From the NCBI RefSeq assembly GCF_900107265.1, contig NZ_FNPJ01000032.1, forward strand, positions 1-32,622: a stretch of DNA of 32,622 nt, given 5' to 3'. Shown in pieces: positions 1 through 7,729 of this stretch (its first letter is position 1; the number at the start of each line of letters is the position of its first letter). The translations under genes were made by a program, and so were the position numbers. The stretch is from Nitrosomonas sp. Nm33. GTDB taxonomy: Bacteria; Pseudomonadota; Gammaproteobacteria; Burkholderiales; Nitrosomonadaceae. Under the pieces are notes generated by a model. The model saw nothing but the letters and a program-made list of their open reading frames with translations. It was not told the origin of the DNA and did no database searches.

Positions 1-153
1 TCTGACTCCTCTAATGATGAAACTCTTTTCCAAATTCGCTTCATCATAAGGAATTCAGATTCCTTTTACTTCTTTTCTTATGTCGAACTCACGTTACTCA
101 TCGTCATTAAGCTCCTTTTTAATTTTGTCAGAGCTTAACAATCTGTACAGTTT

Positions 154-396
154 TTGGGGACCACTTCAACGATGATCGAGGAAGCACGTGCGAATGTGTC
201 TGTTCGTTCTTCTACTGAAAAGAAGGTTTCTCAGACACCCTCACCAACGTCTGACATACCAATGGATGCGCCAAACTGTCCCCAATGTGGTGGCGTAATG
301 GTGAAGCGAGTAACAAAGAAAGGAGAGAAGGCAGGCGTACCATTTTGGGGGTGCGCTGAATTTCCAAAATGTCGAGGCATTCGAGCCCTCAATTAA
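154..396 (+). CDS. Small protein with topoisomerase-type C4 zinc ribbon
   Basis: An 80-residue protein whose C-terminal half is a zinc ribbon of the type found at the C-terminus of DNA topoisomerase I and of some nucleases. The four ligands are Cys42 and Cys45 (CPQCGG), Cys67 and Cys73 (FWGCAEFPKCRG). The first 40 residues are Ser/Thr/Pro-rich and look disordered. The frame opens at a TTG (154); an ATG at 172 (Met-Ile-Glu-Glu) is the more conventional start, and neither has a strong ribosome site. In this family the ribbon binds single-stranded DNA or RNA and is often fused to a nuclease domain. No such domain is visible upstream here, so this may be a stand-alone ribbon or the tail of a decayed larger gene. 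The domain call is firm; the cellular role is unknown. Confidence 0.65.
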   Translation: MGTTSTMIEEARANVSVRSSTEKKVSQTPSPTSDIPMDAPNCPQCGGVMVKRVTKKGEKAGVPFWGCAEFPKCRGIRALN

Positions 397-492
397 AGGA
401 GTAGCAATTAAGATTCTGTTTCTTGTGAGGATCAGGCACTTTGCTTCCTTTTTCTAATTCTAAAAGATCATTCTTATCCCGTATGCCACATG

Positions 493-735
493 CTACTTAT
501 CAGATTTAGGTCTGTTCATAAGCGCAATGATCGTTGCCGTTGGAATGAATCCATCAATCTGTTCAGTGACATCAAGTGCTTCTAATCCATATAGCAATCC
601 ACTTGGGCCAAACATGGCTGCACAAAGTGCGCAACCGATAAGTTCTCCCCCAAAAGGAATAATGAAAAGCGTGCGTCCCAATGTGAAATCGATTAAATCA
701 AAGAGTATGCATACAGCCAGCTTAAGTCCCCACAT
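493..735 (-). CDS. Small integral membrane protein, function unknown
   Basis: An 80-residue hydrophobic protein. Residues about 4-27 and 30-50 could form two membrane segments (ILFDLIDFTLGRTLFIIPFG, then ELIGCALCAAMFGPSGLLYG), followed by a conserved-looking segment around DQIDGFIP-type sequence (here EQIDGFIPTATIIAL) and a short charged tail. The minus-strand start is preceded by AAGGAT at good spacing, which favours this frame over the overlapping plus-strand frame. Small proteins with an IDGFIPT-like ending occur in bacteria and archaea, but no function is assigned that I can name. It stands alone between the zinc-ribbon gene and a convergently unrelated gene. Confidence 0.55.
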   Translation of the reverse strand: MWGLKLAVCILFDLIDFTLGRTLFIIPFGGELIGCALCAAMFGPSGLLYGLEALDVTEQIDGFIPTATIIALMNRPKSDK

Positions 736-751
736 AGAACATCCTTGTTAG

Positions 752-987
752 TGATTCATCCCTAAAAGAGATATTTTCAAGATATCAATTAAATTTTTCT
801 GAAAAAAAACATATCATTTTCTGATGAGAATACTGGCCAGCTCCAGTACTTTTACATAGTGACATCAATGACAATCGGCTGGTATCGGTCGCTTCAAGCC
901 CTGGAAGCTGGCACAGTTATTGTGGCCTGCTACTCGTTCCTCATGCTGACTTAAAGCTGAAAAATTTGATATGACTATTTAATCCGA
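752..987. other. Intergenic stretch with a possible gene remnant
   Basis: There is no start-to-stop gene here. On the plus strand a frame open from 791 to 954 without a start codon reads like coding sequence near its end (SLQALEAGTVIVACYSFLML then stop), which may be the 3' remnant of a membrane protein gene. I cannot name a family for it. Confidence 0.15.
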
Positions 988-1374
988 TTATTTATTTTTA
1001 TTATCAAGCTCTGCGAAAACTTCTTTTGCTACCAATATTGCGTTCACTGCGGCTGGAAATCCTGCATACACAGCCATTTGGATGATAACTTCCACAATTT
1101 CCTGTCGAGTGCAACCAACGTTTAACCCCCCTTGGATATGTGCCTTCAATTCAGTAGGAGCATTTCCGAGGGTGGTGAGTGAGGCAATTGTTGCTATTTG
1201 CCGTTCTTTGGGTGACAAAACTCCACGCGAATAAATGTCACCATATGGAAATTCGATGATGAAGCGGGCAAAGTCAGGAGCGATATCTTTGAGTGTATCC
1301 ATGACGCCTTCACCGATATGTCCATGAATTCTTGCAAGGGCTTCTTGACCGCGTGTGTAGCGATTTGATTCCAT
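988..1374 (-). CDS. Carboxymuconolactone decarboxylase family protein
   Basis: A 128-residue all-helical protein of the CMD/AhpD-like fold. The diagnostic C-terminal pattern is present: a GC(T)RQEIVEVIIQMAVYAG segment followed by FPAAVNAILVAKEVF, as in gamma-carboxymuconolactone decarboxylases and YurZ-like proteins. The upstream half carries the typical LSPKERQIATIASLTTLGN helix. The redox CxxCH motif of AhpD is absent; only one cysteine lies in the conserved region, so peroxidase-partner activity is unlikely. Members are often small carboxylase-like or oxidoreductive enzymes of uncertain substrate. The gene is monocistronic. AGGT lies about ten bases upstream of the start. The family call is firm; the substrate is unknown. 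Confidence 0.85.
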   Translation of the reverse strand: MESNRYTRGQEALARIHGHIGEGVMDTLKDIAPDFARFIIEFPYGDIYSRGVLSPKERQIATIASLTTLGNAPTELKAHIQGGLNVGCTRQEIVEVIIQMAVYAGFPAAVNAILVAKEVFAELDNKNK

Positions 1375-1992
1375 CAGGCTTACCTATGAGAGTTATTTGA
1401 CCGCATCAATTTTATGCTTTTTTCGGGATGAATTCTCTCTGAATACCTGAGTTTTTAAGGTTGAGGGCTGAGAAATTCTAAGCTCGGGTTCTTAAACAGA
1501 ATTCCTGAGGATTATTGATCATCGACCAGGATAGTCATCATAAAGAGAAGCTTTGTTCCAGGATAGGGTGAAGCGCTTTTGTTCTGCCGTTGAAAGTTGG
1601 TTTTATGAAGAATAGATGATTGCAGGTGAGGGTATTGATATAAATCTAGATTTTCTAGCTAAAACTTATTATCCACAATTTTCGTGGATAAAGCTGTGGG
1701 TAACTATTTTATGTCGAGGGAGGATAATGGTTATTTCGGCTGCTTTAAAAAGAAGCTAATGTTTGCACATTGTCTGCCCTTATTCCCATTAACAATTTCC
1801 TGTACTTAATTTGAAAAGCGATCATTGCTGATTCTTTGAAATCTTAAATGAGTCATAAGCAAGGAAATAACGCCATCTTCGGTGATTCAAGGTCGGCCTT
1901 GGCTTGCATTTTGCAGATTGATGGTTGAAAAAAATGGCTTTGGATTCTTCCATTTTAAAGTGTTTAATTACATAAAATTAGTTTTCTAATTT
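1375..1992. other. Gene-poor region
   Basis: Over 600 bases without a supported gene. The only organised signal I see is the trio of DnaA-box-like 9-mers (1669-1703), preceded by an AT-rich run around 1635-1665. No tRNA, terminator or protein homology is apparent. Confidence 0.4.
1669..1703. promoter_or_regulatory. Cluster of three DnaA-box-like sites
   Basis: Three 9-mers lie within 35 bases: TTATCCACA at 1669-1677 (perfect consensus, plus), CGTGGATAA at 1683-1691 (minus-strand TTATCCACG, one mismatch) and TGTGGGTAA at 1695-1703 (minus-strand TTACCCACA, one mismatch). An AT-rich tract precedes them. Clusters like this occur at replication origins and at DnaA-titrating or DnaA-regulated sites. 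No dnaA, dnaN, gyrB or rpmH is in the window, so an oriC call is not supported. Confidence 0.4.
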
Positions 1993-2121
1993 ATGGATCT
2001 ACCTGCTATGTTGAGATGGACAATGATTTTCAGTTTGGCCTGGTTGATGTTCTCACGCTACACACTTGACGGTTTCAGACTATTAGGAGAAATCGAGGAA
2101 ATCGAGGCAGATAAACCTTGA
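1993..2121 (+). CDS. Possible 42-residue single-span membrane peptide
   Basis: ATG at 1993 opens a 42-codon frame with a hydrophobic stretch (WTMIFSLAWLMF) followed by an acidic tail (GEIEEIEADKP). It has no ribosome site and no homology I recognise. It could be a true small membrane peptide, a remnant, or chance. Confidence 0.2.
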   Translation: MDLPAMLRWTMIFSLAWLMFSRYTLDGFRLLGEIEEIEADKP

Positions 2122-2207
2122 ACCACGCGTTGAGAGTTACACTGTCCAGCCAGGCGGGGCCAATTTTGGCAAATAAGGATGGACCAGGAATCTGGGATAT
2201 TGTTAAA

Positions 2208-2443
2208 CCTAAAAACCGCAGTTGACCGCTTCATTGGAGAGTTAAATCCATGACATATAGAGGCATTTCCGGAATTTTCTCATTCACCAGAATGGTGAGG
2301 CCGCTACGAGGTGCATCATGTGTCGCTCCAGGCACGAATGCGGCGTTGCTCTTCGTTGCAGGGAACGGCCCTGCGGCCTCATCGCGCCTTGCCTCGCACC
2401 TGGATCACCACACGCTCCACCCCGTCCAACTGCGGTTTTTAGG
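2208..2443 (+). repeat. MITE-like element, copy 1 (236 bp)
   Basis: The element begins CCTAAAAACCGCAGTTG and ends with its exact reverse complement CAACTGCGGTTTTTAGG, giving perfect 17-bp terminal inverted repeats. It is flanked by TTAAA on both sides (2203-2207 and 2444-2448), a plausible 5-bp target duplication. A second copy of the same length lies at 5126-5361, differing at about 20 positions. A 65-codon frame spans the inside of both copies, but most differences change amino acids, so it is not behaving as a protein. The element carries no transposase and would need one in trans. It ends less than 40 bases before the pagL-like start, so it must influence that gene's leader. Confidence 0.8.
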
Positions 2444-2480
2444 TTAAATTGACCGATACTGGAATTTGAGGGATATTGAT

Positions 2481-3041
2481 TTGATCAGGCGTACTCAAAT
2501 TATTGGGGGATTGGTTTTCAGCATGGCTTGTGCTATTTCATCCGTTGGATATGCGAATGAACGGAAGCCATTCACTTGGCTGCATGAAGTTAAGTTCGGC
2601 ATACTTCACCATGACACCGGCGGTTTATGGAGTGGTTTCAGTCGCGAAAGTGGCGTTGATTTCAATCTTGAAGCCATCTTTTCACCTCATGTTAATATTC
2701 TCGGTGGAAGCATTCGTCCCGCCTTTGGCGGATCGGCGAATACTGCGGGGGATACCTCCAAGTTATATACCGATATTCGCTGGCAGTACGAGCACACAAG
2801 TGGTATTTTTTTCGGCATTGGTGTGGGCGGAGCAGTGCACAACGGTAAACTTCATCTTGAGCAGAATGATCGCAAAGCTTTGGGATCACGGGTATTGTTT
2901 CACATTCCGATTGAAATAGGTTATCGCCTTGGTGCCAAAAGCTCATTGTCGGTCTACTTTGATCACGTTTCCAATGCCTTTCTCGCTGATGAGAATGAAG
3001 GTATGGACACTTTGGGTGGGCGTTTCGGTTACCGATTTTAG
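2481..3041 (+). CDS. pagL: Lipid A 3-O-deacylase, PagL-like outer membrane protein
   Basis: An outer-membrane beta-barrel enzyme that, in characterised relatives, removes the 3-O acyl chain from lipid A. The C-terminal signature is clear: FDHVSNAFLAD, with the catalytic His and Ser of the HxSN motif, followed by an acidic N/E-G-M-D segment and a terminal aromatic residue (GYRF). A signal peptide runs to about SVGYA-NE. The frame is open from a TTG at 2466, but GAGGG lies at proper distance before the TTG at 2481, so I place the start there (186 residues, usual for PagL). The gene follows MITE copy 1 directly and precedes hflK by about 110 bases. It is likely involved in envelope remodelling; the activity itself is inferred from the family. 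Confidence 0.82.
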   Translation: MIRRTQIIGGLVFSMACAISSVGYANERKPFTWLHEVKFGILHHDTGGLWSGFSRESGVDFNLEAIFSPHVNILGGSIRPAFGGSANTAGDTSKLYTDIRWQYEHTSGIFFGIGVGGAVHNGKLHLEQNDRKALGSRVLFHIPIEIGYRLGAKSSLSVYFDHVSNAFLADENEGMDTLGGRFGYRF

Positions 3042-3153
3042 CTTTCCCATTTAATAGCAGTATATTCAATCCTTTTTTGATCAAAAGGAGGGGATGCAAC
3101 TAGATTCTTCAATGCTGTTCAAATCCATTACTCTTCTTAACTGGAGGTTGTAA

Positions 3154-4134
3154 ATGGACGATCTCAAGTCGATTTTAGGACGTTCTTTAAGCACTCTACC
3201 ACTTTCCCCGCTACTGGGAATGCTGGGTATCATGCTACTTATCGTGACGATGACTTCTTCGTTTTATTCCATTCCTGCCGAATCGGAAGGTATTGTGCTT
3301 CGCTTTGGCAAATATATCGAAAAAGTTCCGTCTGGTTTACACGTCAAATTGCCGTTTGGTATCGATACCGTTATCCCGGTACCAACGCAACGGCAGCAAA
3401 AGCTGGAATTCGGTTTTGCCACAACTGGTTTTACTAACCCCGATCAGGCTGGTGATGAGCCCGGATTGGAGAAATCGATGGTGACCGGTGATCTGAATTC
3501 AGCTCTGGTGGAATGGATCGTGCAGTATCGCATTACCGATCCAGAAAAGTACCTATTCGATGTGCGCAATCCGGGCATGACCTTACGGGATATCTCCGAG
3601 GCAGTCATGCGGGAGGTAGTAGGCGACCGGACTGTCGATGAGATCATCACTATCGGGCGGCAAGAGATTGAAGAAACGGCATTAGCGCGTACCCGCCAGT
3701 TGGCGGAGCGCTATCAGCTGGGGATTACCATTAATCAAGTACAGTTGAAAAATGTCAATCCACCAGAACCGGTGCAGCCTTCTTTTAATGAAGTTAATCG
3801 TGCTCAACAGGATCGGGAGAATGCCATTAACCTGGCAAACGGCGAGTACAACAAAGCAGTACCGCGTGCGCGCGGTGAAGCCGATCAGAAAATACGTGCA
3901 GCCGAGGGCTATCGATTTAAACGCATTAATGAAGCCGAGGGTGACGTAGCTGCCTTCAATCTGTTGTTGGAACAATATCTCAAAGCACCGGAGATAACGC
4001 GTACCCGTATCTATCTTGAGACCTTGGGTGAAGTATTACCACACGCCAGGCAGCAAATTATCGTAGATGATAAGGTGCAGCAGATCTTGCCAATGCTGCC
4101 TTTTCCATCCAAACCCGTGGAGATGCCTCAATGA
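3154..4134 (+). CDS. hflK: HflK-like SPFH/band-7 membrane protein
   Basis: The HflK subunit of the HflK-HflC complex, which surrounds the FtsH protease in the inner membrane and modulates proteolysis of membrane proteins. One membrane segment (about residues 20-38) is followed by the SPFH domain (SEGIVLRFGKY onward), with the conserved NVNPPEPV and FNEVNRAQQDRE segments and a charged coiled-coil tail. At 326 residues it lacks the glycine-rich N-terminal extension of about 80 residues seen in E. coli HflK. GGAGG sits before the ATG. The stop overlaps the hflC start by four bases (ATGA). The pair is not next to hfq-hflX-der as the standard hflKC operon usually is, which suggests a second, paralogous pair. 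Confidence 0.88.
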   Translation: MDDLKSILGRSLSTLPLSPLLGMLGIMLLIVTMTSSFYSIPAESEGIVLRFGKYIEKVPSGLHVKLPFGIDTVIPVPTQRQQKLEFGFATTGFTNPDQAGDEPGLEKSMVTGDLNSALVEWIVQYRITDPEKYLFDVRNPGMTLRDISEAVMREVVGDRTVDEIITIGRQEIEETALARTRQLAERYQLGITINQVQLKNVNPPEPVQPSFNEVNRAQQDRENAINLANGEYNKAVPRARGEADQKIRAAEGYRFKRINEAEGDVAAFNLLLEQYLKAPEITRTRIYLETLGEVLPHARQQIIVDDKVQQILPMLPFPSKPVEMPQ

Positions 4135-5096
4135 ATCTATCGATAAAAAGCGTAGCGTTAGCCCTGGCTGTAGTAGTTCTGGTATTCCAGTCTGCATACA
4201 CGGTCAATCAGACCGAGCAGGTCATCATTACCCAGTTTGGCAAACCGGTAGGTGATCCAATTACGACTCCGGGATTGCATTTCAAACTGCCTTTTATCCA
4301 GCGGGTGAACAGTTTTGACAAACGCTATCTGGCCTGGGACGGACCGATGGTGGAAATGTCGACCAAGGATAAAACCTATGTGCAAGTGGATACTTTTGCC
4401 CGCTGGCGGATTACAGAACCGATGCGTTACTATCTGCGATTGAGGGACGAACGGAGCGCCCAGTCACGTTTGGAGGATATCCTGGGTAGCGAAACCCGTA
4501 CAGCAATCGCACGGCACGAGCTCATCGAAGTGGTGCGCTCCGATAAAGATCGGCAACCACTGCAGGATGAAAGTCTTGGTTCTTTAACGAGTGCAGGTAC
4601 ATTGGGTCTTTTACGGCCGATCAAAGTAGGTCGTGCTGCTATCGAGAAAGAAGTGTTCGATGCAGCTGCACCCAAATTAGCAGAGTTTGGCATTGAATTG
4701 CTCGATGTTCGTTTCAAGCGCATTAATTACAATCAGCAGGTACTGGAACGCATCTATCAACGGATGATCAGTGAGAGGTTACAGATTGCGCAGCGTTTCC
4801 GTTCAGAAGGCGAAGGCGAAGCAGCGCGCATCAATGGTAACAAGGAGCGTGATATTCACGAAATCGAATCGACCGCTTACAAGCGTGTCCAGGAAATTCG
4901 TGGCGAAGCCGATGCCAAAGCTACAGAAATCTACGCCAGAGCTTACGCGCAGAAACATGGGGCAGCCGAATTCTATAAATTTATCAAGAGCATGGAAACC
5001 TATCGGAAGATTATTAATGCCGATGCTACCCTTGTGCTTTCAACTGACAGCGACCTGTTTGCACTGCTTAAACGAATTGAGCAGAGAGAGCATTAA
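4131..5096 (+). CDS. hflC: HflC-like SPFH/band-7 membrane protein
   Basis: The HflC partner of the preceding gene, translationally coupled to it by a four-base overlap. A single N-terminal membrane segment (residues about 5-22) leads into the SPFH domain (TEQVIITQFGKPVG, PGLHFKLPF). The conserved region IELLDVRFKRINY and the helical segment MISERLQIAQRFRSEGEGEA, typical of HflC, follow. The length of 321 residues is close to the family norm. HflC and HflK form an alternating ring around FtsH hexamers on the periplasmic face; here both subunits appear intact. Only 29 bases separate its stop from MITE copy 2, so the element probably lies in the 3' untranslated region. Confidence 0.9.
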   Translation: MNLSIKSVALALAVVVLVFQSAYTVNQTEQVIITQFGKPVGDPITTPGLHFKLPFIQRVNSFDKRYLAWDGPMVEMSTKDKTYVQVDTFARWRITEPMRYYLRLRDERSAQSRLEDILGSETRTAIARHELIEVVRSDKDRQPLQDESLGSLTSAGTLGLLRPIKVGRAAIEKEVFDAAAPKLAEFGIELLDVRFKRINYNQQVLERIYQRMISERLQIAQRFRSEGEGEAARINGNKERDIHEIESTAYKRVQEIRGEADAKATEIYARAYAQKHGAAEFYKFIKSMETYRKIINADATLVLSTDSDLFALLKRIEQREH

Positions 5097-5125
5097 ATTC
5101 AACTCCCACTCGATCGAAGGATAAT

Positions 5126-5361
5126 CCTAAAAACCGCAGTTGACCGCTTGATTGGAGAGTTAAGTCCATGACATATAGAGGTATTTTAGAAATTTTCTTA
5201 TTCACCAGAATGGTAAGGCCGCTACGAGGTGTATCACATGTCGCTTCAGGCGCGAATGCGGGGTGGCCCTTCGTTGCAGGGGACGGCCCTGCGGCCTCAT
5301 CGCTCCTTGCCTCGCACCTGGATCACCACCCGCTCCACCCCGTCCAACTACGGTTTTTAGG
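5126..5361 (+). repeat. MITE-like element, copy 2 (236 bp)
   Basis: It is collinear with the element at 2208-2443, without insertions or deletions and about 91 percent identical by eye. The left end is CCTAAAAACCGCAGTTG; the right end is CAACTACGGTTTTTAGG, with one mismatch from a perfect inverted repeat. The flanks ATAAT (5121-5125) and ATAAA (5362-5366) match at four of five positions, consistent with an aged 5-bp target duplication. Both copies point the same way and bracket pagL-hflK-hflC. Confidence 0.8.
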
Positions 5362-5413
5362 ATAAAATTGTTCATGGTGTTGGTATCATGATTGAAATTA
5401 ATGAATCAGACTT

Positions 5414-6010
5414 CTATCGGCAGGTTTTGGCTAAGGCATTCAAAGCAGTTTCTTCTTGTTTAGTATAGATTAATTTGTATTTATGCTTAATGTACTCCCA
5501 CCGTTTTCCATACTCACACCAATAGGCTTTTCGAGGCGGCAACCATTCATGTGGCGCTTTATCTGATTTGGCTTGATTAATTTTATCGCTTACCACTAAA
5601 AGATTTTCAAAGTCGTTAGCGAATTCTGTGCGCTGCTTTTTTGTCCAGTCACTGGCGCCATGCCGGTGAGCATGCGCCAGTGGGACGATATGATCTATAT
5701 CCACATCTGAGGCTTTGGTAAATATCTTGCCTGTATAGACGCCAAACCACTTCCCGGATATAACGGTGCAGTGACGAGAATCTTTGAATTTAACAGGAAT
5801 TGTACTGCTCGCAATCAATAATTCTTGTCGTGTGTTCTGGCAATCACCATCAGTGTCTATCCAGTGAGGCCAGTCTTTCCGGTTATACGGTTTGCCATAG
5901 TGGGGAGTCTCAACTTCTTGAGGATAGCGCCCAGCCTGCTTATCTGTGGCACAACCATGAAGCATTACCAAAGCGGCTATAAATAGGATTAGTAGAAAAA
6001 CATTTCTCAT
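5414..6010 (-). CDS. Secreted HNH-family nuclease, probable lipoprotein
   Basis: A 198-residue exported protein with a GmrSD C-terminal/DUF1524-like HNH nuclease domain. The N-terminus is a hydrophobic signal ending in MLHGC, a likely lipobox with Cys20 lipidated. The nuclease core reads DIDHIVPLAHAHRHGASDW, then FANDFENLLVVS and NQAKSDKAPHEWLPP: the His, Asn and Asp/Lys positions expected of this ββα-metal fold. Many such lipoproteins or secreted nucleases degrade DNA outside the cytoplasm, for nutrient recovery or competition, but the substrate is not shown here. The gene is alone on the minus strand, divergent from eutB, with about 300 bases between them. Confidence 0.8.
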   Translation of the reverse strand: MRNVFLLILFIAALVMLHGCATDKQAGRYPQEVETPHYGKPYNRKDWPHWIDTDGDCQNTRQELLIASSTIPVKFKDSRHCTVISGKWFGVYTGKIFTKASDVDIDHIVPLAHAHRHGASDWTKKQRTEFANDFENLLVVSDKINQAKSDKAPHEWLPPRKAYWCEYGKRWEYIKHKYKLIYTKQEETALNALAKTCR

Positions 6011-6313
6011 AGATCAAATTGACTCAATTTCAGGGGGGGCTATTTTGAGTGATTAGATGAGACTTGGCTAGAATTTAATCACTAGAAGGTGAAGCAGCAG
6101 CGGTTGGATATGTTATCAGCTCATGCTACACTGAAAAAAAACCTCATAAATCCTGAATCAGTATGTCGTCGAGCTGGTCTGAGAAGTAAATTACCAGGAC
6201 CATAGTGGAAGAGCTATTGGTGGGCGATCTGATTGAACATAACGTTGAGGCACGACAACCTTTTCTAAGGCAGTTCAGGTATCGGTAGTGCAATTAAAGC
6301 AAGAGAGATACTT
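6011..6313. other. Divergent intergenic region before eutB
   Basis: This region contains the upstream sequences of both the nuclease gene and eutB. I see no cobalamin riboswitch (no convincing B12 box) and no strong hairpin. A purine-rich AAGAGAG just before 6314 serves as the eutB ribosome site. Confidence 0.4.
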
Positions 6314-7729
6314 ATGGTATACCGCTTCAGCGTAGGAGCATCTCGCTATTCCTTTAATGACTTAAAAGATTTACTTGCCAAAGCATCTCCAGCTCGTTCT
6401 GGTGATTGTTTAGCGGGTATTGCCGCTGAGACTTATGCTGAGCGTGTGGCAGCACGGATGTGTTTAGCGGAAGTCCCCTTAAATCGTTTTCTGGAGGAAT
6501 TACTGATTCCTTATGAAAATGATGAAGTTACACGCTTAATTGTCGACACGCATGATAAGCAGGCATTTACCGAGATTAGTCACCTGACTGTGGGTGATTT
6601 TCGCGACTGGCTGCTTGCAGATAGTACTGATTCAATCAGCTTAAAACGTGTTGCAGCAGGCATTACCCCGGAAATGGCAGCTGCTGTGAGTAAGCTTATG
6701 CGTAATCAGGATTTAATTTTAATTGCCAAGAAATGCCAGGTGATTACCGCATTCCGAGATACTATCGGCTTGCCTGGTCGCCTCTCTGTGCGCTTGCAGC
6801 CTAACCACCCCACTGATGATCCACGTGGCATTGCTGCTTCCATTCTCGATGGTTTGTTATACGGTTCGGGTGATGCGGTCATTGGCATTAATCCCGCCTC
6901 AGATAGTTTGCCAGCCCTGATGAATCTGTACTATCTGGTAGATGAGATTATCCATCGATACGATATCCCGACGCAGTCCTGCATTCTTACCCATGTAACT
7001 AATCAGATTCAGTTAATTGAAAAAAATATACCGGTGGATCTGGTATTCCAATCAATTGCGGGTACTGAAAAAGCGAATAAGCATTTTGGGATAGATCTCT
7101 CGTTACTTCGCGAAGCCAGATCTGCGGCACTGTCGCTTAATCGTGGCACTATCGGCAACAATGTCATGTATTTCGAGACAGGGCAGGGATCAGCACTGTC
7201 GGCCGATGCAAATTTCGGGATAGATCAGCAAACCTGTGAAGCACGAGCTTACGCGATTGCGCGTCACTTCTCTCCCTTGCTGACCAATACTGTTGTTGGT
7301 TTTATTGGCCCGGAGTATTTGTATGATGGAAAGCAGCTCATTCGTGCTGGACTGGAGGATCATTTTTGTGGGAAGTTGTTGGGAGTGCCGCTAGGCTGTG
7401 ATGTTTGCTACACGAATCATGCCGAGATCGATCAGGATGATGTTGATACTTTAATGACTTTACTTGCTGCCGCTGGCGTCACTTTTATTATGGGTGTTCC
7501 CGGTGCTGATGACATCATGCTTAATTATCAGTCGACCTCTTTTCACGATGCGCTTTACTTACGCAAAGTGATGGGGCTGGGTGTTGCTCCAGAGTACGAG
7601 CAATGGCTGAAGAACATGAATATAATGAATAATGAAGGGCAGATTCAGCCAGTGGAGCCAGTTCATCATTTATTACAAGGTATGTCCAATCATTTGCTGA
7701 CTTTTAAAGCGCCAATTGAAAAAGTTTGA
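6314..7729 (+). CDS. eutB: Ethanolamine ammonia-lyase large subunit
   Basis: The catalytic subunit of adenosylcobalamin-dependent ethanolamine ammonia-lyase, which converts ethanolamine to acetaldehyde and ammonia. The 471-residue length is slightly above the E. coli protein. Active-site segments are all recognisable: SVRLQPN (substrate-binding Arg and Gln), GINPASD (Asn), FETGQGSALSADAN (Glu) and LGCDVCYTNHAE (Asp). The TIM-barrel order is preserved and no break is seen. The start is an ATG with AAGAGAG upstream. The gene overlaps eutC by 14 bases. No eutA reactivase, eutE aldehyde dehydrogenase, transporter or microcompartment gene is nearby, so this is a minimal two-gene version. Confidence 0.95.
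   Translation: MVYRFSVGASRYSFNDLKDLLAKASPARSGDCLAGIAAETYAERVAARMCLAEVPLNRFLEELLIPYENDEVTRLIVDTHDKQAFTEISHLTVGDFRDWLLADSTDSISLKRVAAGITPEMAAAVSKLMRNQDLILIAKKCQVITAFRDTIGLPGRLSVRLQPNHPTDDPRGIAASILDGLLYGSGDAVIGINPASDSLPALMNLYYLVDEIIHRYDIPTQSCILTHVTNQIQLIEKNIPVDLVFQSIAGTEKANKHFGIDLSLLREARSAALSLNRGTIGNNVMYFETGQGSALSADANFGIDQQTCEARAYAIARHFSPLLTNTVVGFIGPEYLYDGKQLIRAGLEDHFCGKLLGVPLGCDVCYTNHAEIDQDDVDTLMTLLAAAGVTFIMGVPGADDIMLNYQSTSFHDALYLRKVMGLGVAPEYEQWLKNMNIMNNEGQIQPVEPVHHLLQGMSNHLLTFKAPIEKV

Noticed and set aside
1640..1710. Chromosomal origin of replication
   Set aside because: DnaA-like boxes are present, but there is no dnaA, dnaN, gyrB, rpmH or parAB nearby and too few boxes.
2250..5365. Two similar 65-residue ORFs (2250-2447 and 5168-5365) as genes
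   Set aside because: They lie inside the 236-bp repeats, run through the inverted ends, and their differences are mostly amino-acid changing.
6011..6313. Cobalamin riboswitch ahead of eutB
   Set aside because: No convincing B12 box or multi-helix pattern was found.
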